Source of the DNA: Hyaloperonospora brassicae
Taxonomy: Eukaryota; Oomycota; Peronosporomycetes; Peronosporales; Peronosporaceae
Assembly (NCBI GenBank): GCA_947650285.1
Contig: CANTFL010001445.1
Span: 744,001 to 808,000, forward strand
Direction of reading: 5' to 3'
DNA: 64,000 nucleotides
Part shown: positions 11,078 to 21,416 of the stretch, piece by piece
Layout: each line of letters starts with the position of its first letter
How positions within the stretch are numbered: position 1 is the first letter of the stretch
The notes under the pieces: generated by a model
Databases searched by the model: none
What the model was told of the DNA's origin: nothing
Seen by the model: only the letters and a program-made list of their open reading frames with translations
Program-made: the position numbers and the translations under genes

Positions 11078-12912
11078 AAATCCTCATATAAACCGCTCTT
11101 ATATGGAGGGTAAATCTGAATCCATTCGAAGAAATTCATCAATGGTACACTGAGTCTTTAGCATCGAGCACTGCTGTCTAACGTGCTCGGTGATACTTGT
11201 CAGCTTCTTCGTCAGTTCGTCACTGTCATGCTGCAGCAAAAGAAATGATGACAGACGGAGACAACAGTCTAGAGCCTCGGATTGCCCAATCGTCACCTCA
11301 TCGGCGCTGTCACCATCATTGTCGTTCTCAATCTCCTCATGCTCTACCACGTCTGAGTCGCACTCGATCGGATCCTCGTCATCCGCACCGATTTAATCGA
11401 CGACACTGACGCTGCAAGTCAAACCTGCCATGAGCTTAGTCAGCTCGTCCTCAACAGATCTATCGATGCGTTTGTTATAGTCGCGTAGTTAAGTGATATA
11501 GGCCATCGTTACCGCCCCCACGATAGCACACTTTCTCCAGCAGTTGCGAATCACTTGCTCATGTACCTCCTCCCAGCTTGATATAGCGGAGCGCACAGCC
11601 TCCAGGATATTCAACTTTCGGTCGATTCTGGTGTGGATTGCATCCAGGAGCCATCGAACAAATTTCTTTCGATACCACGCTTTAAATGCCCGTTAATTCC
11701 TATCATAAAAAACCACGTGAGAAATTGCTGTTTATGAGATCATCCATTCAAGCTTATTTGCGTCGATCGGTTGCAAGTGTGCAGTCATATTTTGGCGACA
11801 GGAATGCTAGCTTGACGTTGTAGCATTCAGCGACGCCATAATGACACGACGCGTTGTCCAGCAATAGAAGCACTCGCCTCCTGTGCATCTTGGCATCGAA
11901 ATTCCGGATCCACTCATCAAACGTTGACCTGTTTTGCCACGCAGTCTGGTTGTTGAAGCACAGAATTGATTTGCTAGGTGCTAGCTCTGCGGAATGCTCG
12001 TGCTTGCTTCGACTTGCCTGTGACAACGAGATCCATCTTCTCGGTCCCGGTCATGTTGCAGCACATTGTGAGTGTGATACGATCCTTCTCCGACTTCTTT
12101 CTGATGCGCTTGACCGTTGCGAGCGTCTTGTTTGAAGGTAGGCGATAGAAGAGAGCTGATTCGTCAAAATTAGATACATTTTGTGGTAAACTTTGTCCAA
12201 TCAGCTCTTTAAGCTCCATTCGATTCACTGCGAGTTAAGCGCGATCAAATGAGTCTGCCTTGCCGTGAAGCACATGCTGCTGGATGCCATGTCGATCCTT
12301 AAGTTTGTGCAGTCACCCATTAGAAAGCCGCAACGCGTTTTCGCTTATCCCTTTAGCGGCCCGGATTGAGCGACCTTCCTATAGTAGTAGATCGTCTGTG
12401 AGGATCGCTTTGCCGCCATTGAGATGATAGAATGCAAAGAACGCAATCATAAACGCTGGAAACAGCACCTTTCGATTGCGCTTCCTGCCCGTGGCAAGGA
12501 ATACGTTGGCTGGTGCCTGACGAAATCGTTCTGCTGCCGTTGAGAAAATCCGAAGGCCGAGCTTCTCCCTGACCCCGTCTTGTATTTGGAATAGTTTTAT
12601 GCCTAGTGTGCGTGTGATGTGCACCTGCACCTGCACCTGACGCTTTTGCTCCATCGTCAGAATCGTTCGCTTTGACACATGTTTAAGGTGGAACGGAAGC
12701 ATATGTGCAAAGTGGCGGGCGATGCGAGACTGTGGCATGTCCAATTTAGAGGGAAATTGGTGGTTGGTGCGCGTTGTTATAGTCCCCTATTTATTTCGTC
12801 CCTTATATAAAGTCAGCATACAAAATCCTAGCGACATAGCTAGGTGCGGGACACGAAGTTCCTTTGACAGGGTTTTAACCCTATATAGAGGTTCTTATAT
12901 GGAGGACGACTG
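11078..12912 (-). mobile_element. pogo/Tigger-type DNA transposon
   Basis: Imperfect terminal inverted repeats bracket a transposase pseudogene. The left end reads CCTCATATAAACCGCTCTTA; the reverse complement of the right end reads CCTCCATATAAGAACCTCTA. A TA target duplication could not be confirmed because the outermost bases are diverged. The right end lies directly beside the trinucleotide tract that begins the inverted-duplication arm. Confidence 0.7.
11099..12744 (-). pseudogene. Broken pogo/Tigger transposase (CENP-B-like HTH + DDE)
   Basis: Read from right to left, fragments in different frames keep the order of a Tigger transposase. The N-terminal helix-turn-helix (12744-12600) contains LTMEQKRQVQ. 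A second DNA-binding region follows, with EGRSIRAAKGISENALRLSNG and LHKLKDRHGIQ. The DDE core (12228-11760) has NFDESALFYRLPSNKTLA, DRITLTMCCNMTGTEKM and VLLLLDNASCHYG, and the tail is ALDCCLRLSSFLL with CTIDEFLR (11290-11110). The first Asp (NFDES) and second Asp (LLDNA) of the catalytic triad are visible; the third acidic residue is not clear. At least three frame changes and several stops make it non-functional. Confidence 0.85.
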
Positions 12913-12930
12913 TGCTACAAAAACAAAAAC

Positions 12931-12950
12931 AACTACTACTATTACTACTT

Positions 12951-12999
<49 letters not shown>

Positions 13000-13046
13000 G
13001 ACCACTACTACTACTACTGCTACGACTTCTACTACTTCTACTACTC
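12931..13046. repeat. (CTA)n microsatellite, left arm
   Basis: About 116 bp of mostly CTA/TAC triplets with a few CGA, CCA and TTC interruptions. The tract in the other arm is roughly four times longer. Long poly-Thr, poly-Leu or poly-Val reading frames over it are products of the repeat. Confidence 0.9.
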
Positions 13047-14488
13047 CCACTCGTCCCACGCGCCTCTCGGGACTCGCAAGCGGACCCGCAGGTCCGACCT
13101 CTTTGGTGCGACCGACAGAGCGCGCGCTGAACGCCATCGACGGCCGCGGGAGCGACACCGCCGGACGCAGATCAAGAGGCGTTGGCGCCGCAGAAGGCGA
13201 CGCTCCGTCTGCTCGCCACGCGCTCGTGACTCCCGACGAGGCCGACGCCAATGCGGCAGTTGGCGCACCAATCAGACACTCGGACGGCCGCGGGACTCTT
13301 TTCACGCTCCGCTCGCGCGTGACACTCGTCGACGGACGTCGCGGAGTCCGCCCGAGTCGCTCAGCCGTAAACTGCGCTGCACGCGACTGTCGGACGAGAT
13401 GCGTCTGCGTCGCGTATGCACAGTCTGTGCGCAGGAGAGCTCTGGGCACAAGGACGAGGGCCCCGCGGCGCTTGTCCTGACAGCTGAAGGCGACATGCGC
13501 AGTGCGCTGAGCAATCTGAAGGCCGCTGCTGGTGGGCGCCGCTGTATCAGCGACGAGAACGGATGTCGCGTGGGCGATGAACCGCATCGAGCGGCTGTGA
13601 ACGACCTGGTGACTTACTGTGAGCAAGCGCGACTCGGTCAGGCGACGGCACGTGCACTTGGACTGGTGGAGAGCGGCGACTGCCTGTCGCTTGATATCAC
13701 GACACGATCGTCCGAGTGTGCAACGCACTATCGATGCCAGACGAAACGCTGAAGCTCGAGTCCAGTCAGCTCATTGGAGCGACGCACAAGATGGCGTCTC
13801 GACACAGTCGCAGCTCTTCTATGGCTCTCTCGCGCGACTCTGTGCTGTAGCAGTGGTCGCAACGACAACAGGGTGAGACTGAAGGAAGCAGCACTTGCAA
13901 TGGCTTTGACGTGCAAAGGGAGCTAGATGTCCGATAGAAGGCTCGAGTGTCTAGAAGCCAGTCGCCGAAAAGGAAGACTTGAAGTGTGTAGCCGACAGGT
14001 GCTACATGCAAAGCTGGGTCTGGGACTACCACTCAGTTCCAAAGTCCAAGTGCTGCGTAAAATACGTGGTCGGCACCTCCTGGTGTTGCTCCTCTACGTA
14101 GCTGCGCTGATTGGGCACCATGGCGCAGGTCACGATCGCCTTAACGCACCGGTCGAGCAACGTTGGACCAACGACTCTACGGAACTGCCGTTATGGCGTA
14201 CCATGCGCGAGCGATTGAGATTGTGTGATCTGTACGTCCAGCTACTGCACGCTCTTTTGAGTGTGAATGTCCAGAAGTGCTATATGGGTTTGACCAGACA
14301 GCAGCTACTGTCATCGCAGGCGCCAAGCTGCAACGTTCCCATGATGGCACATCGATGAAGTGTCTGCAGTGGGTCCGGTGGATGGCTTGTACGGTATGCA
14401 TCCGCCATCTTGTTGCTTTGTTGACATGCGTTGCTGTCTGCCGTTTGAATCCATTGCCCGCGTTCTAGTGCAGATGAATATGCCACTG

Positions 14489-14944
14489 TCATTTGCAGTT
14501 TCGCATGGAGGGGGGGGTGTCGCAAGGAAGATGACGTCTTTGATGTGTCGGACGATAGGACCGAATGTCGAGATGGCTTGTTCGGCCTGGTCTTGTTCGC
14601 GACCTCTGCATCTCGTTCGAGCTTGCCTGACGCTCGGCAGTCGTCACACGAGTCCGTGTGATGTCGGACGGGCTTTGAGACGAAGAAAGACACGTGTGTT
14701 TGCAACCCCTTTTTTGCGTTCCATCCGACGACAAGCTAAGTGTGTACTGTTCCGCGCACTCACTGTCGAGCAAGTCAACCTCATCGAGCAGAGGACCTTT
14801 GTTGGTTGACGCGTGTGAGAGTGGCTCGAAGTCGTCGTCTTTTTCGTGGGCGGCGTGTCGCGGGGTCCGGAACATCGAAGTTGCTGAACGATCAATATGA
14901 ACCGTGTCACGTTCGGTACCATTGTCGTGCCGCACCGTTGCCAT
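14489..14944 (-). CDS. Hypothetical protein, left arm (doubtful)
   Basis: ATG-initiated frame of 151 codons. Its first 85 or so residues are acidic and protein-like (for example HEKDDDFEPLSHAS and KGPLLDEVDLLDSECAEQY). At an AAAAAAGGGG run near 14712 the more protein-like frame switches by one base to a neighbour containing CDDCRASGKLERDAEVANKT. This suggests either a frameshifted gene or an intron. The right arm has the same frame (23975 onward). No signal peptide or known domain is seen. Confidence 0.3.
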   Translation of the reverse strand: MATVRHDNGTERDTVHIDRSATSMFRTPRHAAHEKDDDFEPLSHASTNKGPLLDEVDLLDSECAEQYTLSLSSDGTQKRGCKHTCLSSSQSPSDITRTRVTTAERQASSNEMQRSRTRPGRTSHLDIRSYRPTHQRRHLPCDTPPSMRNCK

Positions 14945-15977
14945 GTTGGCATGACATGACTTGCGAATGGGCGATACTAGCGCGTCGCTGGTCTCGCGGT
15001 GCAGTGACGCGAATTTGTACAGCAGCTTCTACGTGAGTATGTAAGAGCGAGAAGAATCAAGCAAGTGAACGCTACGTCATTGTCGCTGAGGAGGAGGAGG
15101 AGAAGAAGAAGGAGGAGCATTTTTTGCTGAGCTTGCGTAAGTCTGATGGTCAGGCAAGAGTGGGCGTGTGGGGTGTAAAGTCCCATCCCAGTTCCAAAAG
15201 ACGGCTGACAACTTCATGCGGAGCCGATCGCGCTCGTCTGTGATTTTCCGGTACGTCGCTGCTACAATCTGATTGAGATCGACAGGTTTGCGAACCCGAG
15301 CGATGCTCAACAACTTGAAAGTCTGTTCGGAAGCAGCACCAGTTGTGAGCACGTTCAGTGTTCAGTGAGCACCTCATGCTCCGCATTGCGCTCTCACTGA
15401 TCGCAAATGCGTCATGCACGCAAGCTGTGGCGCACTGTGGCAAGGGAGAAGGCAAGTTGAAGTGACACAGCGTCTCCGAAATGTGACAGTCTCACACACA
15501 ATGGGTCAAAGAATGCGTAGGCCTCGGCACAGCTGCGCTTCACTCGGTTGTTGCATCACGATCTCGGGAACCGGGTGCCGACTTTGTGAGGCCCTTCAGG
15601 CGAGAACGGGTCGCATCGTGTTGCGACGACATGGTTTGTGCTCGCCCGTCTTGTGTTGGAGAAGGACGTTGTGGACTTGTTGCCATTGACGTTGTTGCGT
15701 GTTTTAGTGCATTGACACTTGAGTTTGTTGGCGCGAGTGTGTGGAATAGAGCGCATCGATGAAGTGGTCGCACAGCCTCATCACTCGAAGACCACATGCA
15801 GAATCGAAAGAGTTGACTTTGACGCGATCTTTGCAACGAATGGCGGCACGAGCTATGATATACATGACGGAACGACCGATGCTGGCAGTGCACGAGTCCT
15901 TCGTGCTCAGAAACAGTAGTCTTCGGCCCTACAGTTGTTGCAGTCGTGTGAAGTTCACTCAGCTGCGGCTTTCACAT

Positions 15978-16223
15978 TGTGTGTGTGTCACAGTCCTGCG
16001 AGTGTCATCACCGGATGGATATCTGTGTACATTCCATGAGCGGCAGAGCATATCAGCAGGACACGTCAGCCAGCACTTCTCGACGAAATGACGCCAGAGT
16101 CGCATCAGCTGTTCATGTTCTGTTTGCTGCTACCAAACCACACTCTCAGCTTCGTCCATACCCGTGCGATGCGTGTACCTACATCGTACGTACTGCTTGT
16201 AGGCACTACCGAAGCGCATAGCT
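15978..16223. other. Sequence between left arm and transposon
   Basis: About 250 bp outside the duplicated arm, containing a (TG)n-like run. No supported gene. The transposon at 16233 is inserted at its right edge. Confidence 0.4.
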
Positions 16224-16232
16224 CATTTGCCG
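16224..16232. repeat. 9-bp target site duplication TCATTTGCC (left)
   Basis: Recurs exactly at 19286-19294. A 9-bp duplication is characteristic of Mutator-like transposition. Confidence 0.9.
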
Positions 16233-16371
16233 GGACGGGTTAAACATCCCCAACTGAAAGACTACCTGTCCCCAAGTCTATCCCCAACTACACAAAGACA
16301 TACAATCAGTTATTTTTGGGTCGTGATTTGTGCTCGTCTTGACAGATGGCAAAACGACAGCGGTACATAGC

Positions 16372-19145
16372 ACCGAGTTCTACGCTAAGAGAAGCTCAAA
16401 GAACACAATCAAGCTTGTAGGAAAACCACGACCCTGCCCGGGTCCCCGCCGTTTCAAGAAGAGGCGAACGAGCCTAAAAAGCCGAGCCTTTTTGGGAGTC
16501 AGGGATACGCCAACTCCTAGCGCTGGCCAAACGCGAACATCGCGGTATTAGTACTGTCGTGCAAGGGGCTCTCTTGCACGCCGGCATAGAAATTTTTACC
16601 CAAGCACCTCGAGACATCGAGGCTTCTCTGGGTCATAGTCACGAATCTCTTCCGGATCCGGACTTGATTTCCTGGCTCAGGAGCTTTCAGACATCTTGTA
16701 CATAATCACGTGTTAATAGACAGTCATGAAATCTCTCTCTCTAAAAAGCCGAGCCTTACATGCAATGTGTCACCTCTAGCCGCAATTGCATTCCTATGAA
16801 TGTACGCGGACTTATGGAACGAAATCATCGGTATAAGGTAGGACCGTGATCTGCCTACGGCATACAAATCGAGGCTCTGACAAGTAGCCAATCATTTTTT
16901 CTGCAGCTTCAGGGCGATATGTAAAAGTTGACGAGCTGTCCTGCGACTGAGCACACTTTCTGGCAGAACAGGATGTATATGGTATTGGTTTTGCATACCA
17001 GTGCGTCACCTATGTCGTTGATGTACAGGGGTCAGTGGACAACGCCAGGATCTAAAAGGAGCTAACAAGACAAGAATTAAAGGGAAGTGACAGACTGGTT
17101 TGCTCAGCGTGACAGTCTTGTAATTCTTTTCGACGCGCATGTCGCTACAAACGATGACAGTATGCAGCTGCGATCTAATGTTGGGCATATCTGTATCGTG
17201 AATGACAGGGTGACCGGATAATCAGTGTGGATACGCCGTCGCTCTCAAGCTGCTGATAAGTCTACGTCATGAAGAGTGCTAGGTTGCAAAGGTACGTAAG
17301 TGACCCTGTTCTTTAAAAAAAATTATATTCTCAAGCGCTCCGGGGTCAATGGTATGCAGTGGACTGGCGAATACGTCTACAACCAGAAGATGCTAAGGTA
17401 ACGAAGCCACTGTTGTTACCGCAGCTGTCTACTAATATCTAACGGATACTCGGCGCATGAAAATATACATTATAGAGTCACTTATTCGTTAAATGAACTG
17501 TCCATCCTCGAGCGTATATGGATACTGATAGCTCGAGCTTTGGCAGACGAAGGCACCGCGGAACGCACTCAGTGAAATGCAACTACAACATTTGGCGGGT
17601 CCGGATCACGCGTGTCGAGGCTATTACAATGAAGATTTTAATGAGGTTAAACTTATACCGAGTCAGCTACGTGCTCATACCTTGTCTTCATACCTCAAAC
17701 GTATCTAGTGCATGTAAACACTCAATAAACGATTGTCCAATTCTTCTATAGTATATGCATGATTACATGCATGATAAGTTAGCTCAAGGACATACGTGTC
17801 ATCCTCATCATTGATAAGTGCAACAAACAAGTAGATCCGTGCAGAAATTGGCATGCTCATGATATAGCAAAAAGGCTTGATTGAAAGACATTCAAAACAA
17901 TCATTCGTGTGATGTCAAAGCATTGATTGTTGAACTATTGGTATTTCTGTATTAGCTGTCAACGTTGGAGAACGTGATGCAAGCAATAAGAACAAGTATA
18001 GATTTAGTGCGCTGACGAGAAGTGGTGGGGCGTGCCGAAATTGCCTTGAAACATCAAAAGTAGCACCACCATCACCACCTCATCTTATTGCACCCATCAT
18101 ATAAGTGCTAGTCTCGAAGCAATGGGGGTTCCCTTCAAATGTAGCCGATATCCGCGACCTTAATCGTACTTGAAGTGGCCGGAAGAATATTGGATATGTT
18201 CTTGATCGGGCGCGGGATATTCACTTGGACATTGAAGATGACGCACTTGATTCGATACTTCCTGGTAGCCCATAGTATCCTGCCCCGTGACATGTCGGTG
18301 ATCCACCGGAAGAGGTGGAGTCAGTCCATGGTACAACTGGTTGTAGCAATGTCTTCTCGAAGCGGTTTCTTTTCGCGAATCATATTCAGATTGTGATTAC
18401 AATTGGCCTTGTCCTCCAGACACTTAAAACAATGATTTATCGCCTATTACAGCTGCTGCTTTATACGCTTGTTCAGGACACGCCATAGAATCATTTACAC
18501 TCGACACCTCTGGCAGAAAATCATCATGAATGGTGCTGAAGGTAGGGCTTGAGTGGCCTGTTGAACATCATGGGCACAAATAAATTAGACAAGTACGTTA
18601 AGAATGCGAATACCACCTACCTGCGACGCCTGTTGCTAGATTAGCTAATGTCCTTCGCTCCAGTAGTGGACACACATAGCATCGACTTTCTACTTCTATT
18701 CGACACGTCAGGTTGCATGTTGCCATCAACCTCGGACTGCTGAGGGGACGTAATTGAGCAGTCGTTGTCTTGCTGACGATTCTCCATCCAGAAATCTGAA
18801 ACCAGTAGCTTTATAAGTCGCGATAGGATCAAATGACGGTAAACAGTAAGCTTTGCTGCACGTACCTAGCTCAAACCTGTATGTCGTCAGTGCTGCACCT
18901 TGGATCGAACCTGTATTACGTTAGTCTAGCCCCTTGGATCGTACTTGTCTTACGTCAGTGCAGCACCTTGGATCGAAGTTGTCTCACGTCAGTGCCGTAG
19001 TTTAGCTCGTATTTCTGGTGTTTGTTTCCAAACGCTACTACGTAACGTTTGGCATTGGTGTGTGGGGGGAGCCTTCATATATCATATTCATATATAGATC
19101 TACATATATAAATATCATATATTTGTATTAATCGCAAGACGCAAG
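16372..19145. other. Interior of the non-autonomous transposon
   Basis: Only short open frames occur (for example 18175-18396 plus, 73 codons, and 18641-18832 minus). None has a recognised domain, and none is well separated from competing frames. I see no supported gene. Confidence 0.5.
18870..19005. repeat. Short degenerate tandem repeat (about 44 bp x 3)
   Basis: Three successive units share GCACCTTGGATCGAACTTGT-like and CTTACGTCAGTGC-like blocks inside the subterminal region of the transposon. Subterminal direct repeats can be transposase-binding sites. That role is inferred, not seen. Confidence 0.55.
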
Positions 19146-19285
19146 GCTATGTACCCCTGTCGTTTTGCCATCTGTCAAGACGAGCACAAATTACGACTCA
19201 AAAATAACTGATTATATGTCTTTGTGTAGTTGGGGATAGACTTGGGGACAGGTAATCTTTCAGTTGGGGATGTTTAACCCGTCCC
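19146..19285 (-). repeat. Right terminal inverted repeat of the transposon
   Basis: Complement of 16233-16371, about 96 percent identical by eye, ending AACCCGTCCC at 19285. Confidence 0.88.
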
Positions 19286-19294
19286 TCATTTGCC
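19286..19294. repeat. 9-bp target site duplication TCATTTGCC (right)
   Basis: Exact copy of 16224-16232. Confidence 0.9.
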
Positions 19295-19351
19295 CCAGTC
19301 CACCCGATCTGGTTACTTTTCTTGCACCGGTGATCACAATGCGATCAACAG

Positions 19352-19906
19352 TCACCACTGTGGTCGAAGACGACGCGATCCGCACGTCTGGCTTGATGCA
19401 TGTAAGTCGAACGCGGGAAAAGTTCGGCTATCAGTAACTTGAACACGTTTTGTGTACGTCAGCCGAAGGTTCGGGAACAAGTCGTGTTCGACAAGAAGCC
19501 CTCCGGTGTGTGTGACACGTCTCGAAGGGCCTTTTATAGCCTGGACACTGCCGCTCGCGTGCTGAGACTTCAGCCAGAGACATTGCAGCATCGACATAGC
19601 CGCGTGTGTAAGAACTGGATTTCGCGTGGAGAGAGATAGGTGCGGATGTTGTAGTGTATCATCATGAGAGCGAGCGCACAGCATACATGTCGTTCTGACT
19701 ACTACGTGTTGATGAGGTGCACGAACAGCTTCCACCACACCTTCCCGCTGGTCATCTGGTTGGTCTGAGTCTTGCTGACCTTCTCTGGCTTCTCGTGGAA
19801 TCGTTGGCTGCGCGGATGAAGTGGAGAACCCATTACAGTTGCGCCTGAACGACCGTCGGACATTCATGACATATGTTTTGATCTCTGATTCTCGAAGTGA
19901 GGACAT
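19352..19906 (-). CDS. Hypothetical protein, 184 aa (doubtful)
   Basis: An ATG-initiated frame. The N-terminal part is hydrophilic and protein-like (SSLRESEIKTYVMNVRRSF, then a Gln/Asp-rich stretch with QQDSDQPDDQRE). The C-terminal half is less convincing. There is no signal peptide, membrane segment or known domain. It lies between the non-autonomous transposon and the effector gene. It could be the surviving 5' part of a degraded gene. Confidence 0.3.
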   Translation of the reverse strand: MSSLRESEIKTYVMNVRRSFRRNCNGFSTSSAQPTIPREAREGQQDSDQPDDQREGVVEAVRAPHQHVVVRTTCMLCARSHDDTLQHPHLSLSTRNPVLTHAAMSMLQCLWLKSQHASGSVQAIKGPSRRVTHTGGLLVEHDLFPNLRLTYTKRVQVTDSRTFPAFDLHASSQTCGSRRLRPQW

Positions 19907-21075
19907 CGACTGACAACCTCTCGAATGGACTCTTTGGACGCATCTTGAGGCTCAATCGCTCCGAGAAGATGTCATCGTCCATTCAAGTGTTCTACTCGAG
20001 AGAAGTCTGGTGCTTTGTAAAACAATACAAGGCACTGCTCATTCACTGGCAGCTACGAAAACAATACACTAGTAAAAGCTCTACAACCTCATGTCCTACG
20101 TCGTGCCTCAACAGCCTTTTTTGTCGTGCAACTTGTCCTCAACAAACTAGACATGCGATCGTTCCTACGTCATACCTGTCATGATCTACGATCGCTAGCG
20201 TCGCGATGAAGGCGGTTCGTGGCTGAGGATGTAGTACCACGAGTGTGTGCGATTCCATCAGAACAAAGTCCGCGATAGCTGCACTGCTTCGTCGGGAGCG
20301 AACTGCTGCAACATACCCGATACTACCCGATACTACTCACGGGAGTTGAGGCGCATACAACGGATTGACCATAGGTGCGTTTTCGCGCAGCTGGCACGTT
20401 ACCTAAACCACCAGCAAATTTGTACTTTCCTCGACAGAACAAACGATGGAGAGATCTGTTCCTGCGGAGAATAGTCATTGGGAGGGCATCCCGTAGTTCT
20501 ATCGCATTCGAAACGTTCTACTGCGCGAGAAGAGGAACTGGCGCGGCTGTCATCGATGCTGTCCAGAACGTCAGAGACCAGCAAAAGTGCGTATATTATG
20601 GCATAAATGGTGCTACGGTGGAGGTAGAGCGAGCGTCTAAGGGATCCCAGTTTCACCAGTGGGAAAGACCGAATAGCGGTGAGACAGGATATGCAAATAG
20701 CCAGGTACCGAATGACCGGTACAGCGCAGAGACAGGATCCAAAATATCCGGAAATAGCCCTTACAAAACGCAAGTAGTTGGGAATCCGAAGCCTCGATTA
20801 CAATTGTTGACAATGTGCACAAGCACGGTTTGCCCGGATCTTCCCGGATGGCTATCTGGTCGATCAGATCCGTGCTGACCACTTCCTTGATACAAACACG
20901 AACACAGTGTAATGGACGAGACTATATCTGAGTTCACTGGCCACTTCTACCACCTGCCTGTACTTACGAAGCATACAAGAAGCAGCGATGCCACTCTCAC
21001 CGCTAAAAGTGCTTTTTCTGTCCCGGAAACTGCTACACCGAGCTGGAGCGAAAGTCATCCCAGTATCACGCAGCC
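19907..21075. other. Intergenic sequence upstream of effector 1
   Basis: No gene can be supported. Open frames at 20375-20878 (plus, non-ATG) and 20399-20773 (minus) overlap and have no recognised domain. Confidence 0.4.
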
Positions 21076-21416
21076 GTGTGTGGAGGGACTACAGGGTCCG
21101 TGACTAGAGATGACACAGTAGCTCAGCGATACAAATGGCAAGTACAGCAGAACTCAGCTCGCCTGCCACTCGTTGATGAACTATTTGAGCAGCTTCTGCC
21201 TCGTGTTTCCGCTTCGCGTTCCCGTCCATCCGATCGACGCGCAGCTTACTCGCTCAAGAAGCACAGAGTTACCGCGTCACGACCCGTACCATACTAACTT
21301 CCATATACAATAAATCATTTGTGCAACAAGTTGCAGCGCAGCGCTGTCAACTATGACCACAATTCCTTTTGCAGTCAAGTGCACAATACCCGTTCTTGGC
21401 CCTCTTCACGTGAACC
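21076..21416 (+). promoter_or_regulatory. Promoter region of effector 1, shared with effector 2
   Basis: About 340 bp of 5' flank is homologous to the 5' flank of the second effector (57149-57492, minus strand). A block of more than 40 bp around ATAAATCATTTGTGCAACAA (21310-21329) is essentially identical in both. It starts about 100 bp before each ATG. TCATTTG followed by a Y-rich/CAA stretch resembles the oomycete initiator plus flanking promoter region, so transcription probably starts near 21315. A frame encoding RYKWQVQQNSARLPLVDELF (from about 21130) is also conserved in both flanks but is frameshifted between them. It may be the residue of an older gene. Confidence 0.65.

Larger units (their letters stand above)
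12913..15977. repeat. Left arm of a 3-kb inverted duplication
   Basis: This arm repeats in inverse orientation at about 22947-26000 with very few differences. Outer edges are a trinucleotide tract on one side and GTGAAGTTCACTCAGCTGCGG (15950-15970) on the other. The sequence is GC-richer than its surroundings and has open frames on both strands. Frames nearly unchanged in both arms include 13399-13752 (+, 117 aa), 13927-14358 (+, 143 aa), 14489-14944 (-) and 15077-15352 (-, GTG start). Conservation between recent duplicates does not prove coding, and no frame has a domain I recognise. Confidence 0.85.
16233..19285. mobile_element. Non-autonomous Mutator-like transposon, 3053 bp
   Basis: Inverted repeats of about 139 bp start GGGACGGGTTAAACATCCCC at both ends (16233-16371 and the complement of 19146-19285), with roughly five mismatches. 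Perfect 9-bp target duplications flank them. Long inverted repeats plus a 9-bp duplication indicate a Mutator (MULE) mechanism. The interior has no transposase motif: no DDE signature, SWIM zinc finger or zinc knuckle could be found. It instead holds a Gypsy-leader-like segment (about 16500-16730) and three degenerate 44-bp repeats near 18870-19005. It must have been mobilised in trans. The high similarity of its ends says it moved more recently than the MULE at 26.6 kb. Confidence 0.88.

Noticed and set aside
12895..13728. 277-codon minus-strand frame in the left arm
   Set aside because: Ends in poly-Val encoded by the microsatellite. GC-rich sequence with competing plus-strand frames, and no domain.
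20375..20878. 167-codon plus-strand frame upstream of effector 1
   Set aside because: Non-ATG start, overlapped by a 124-codon frame on the other strand, and no domain.
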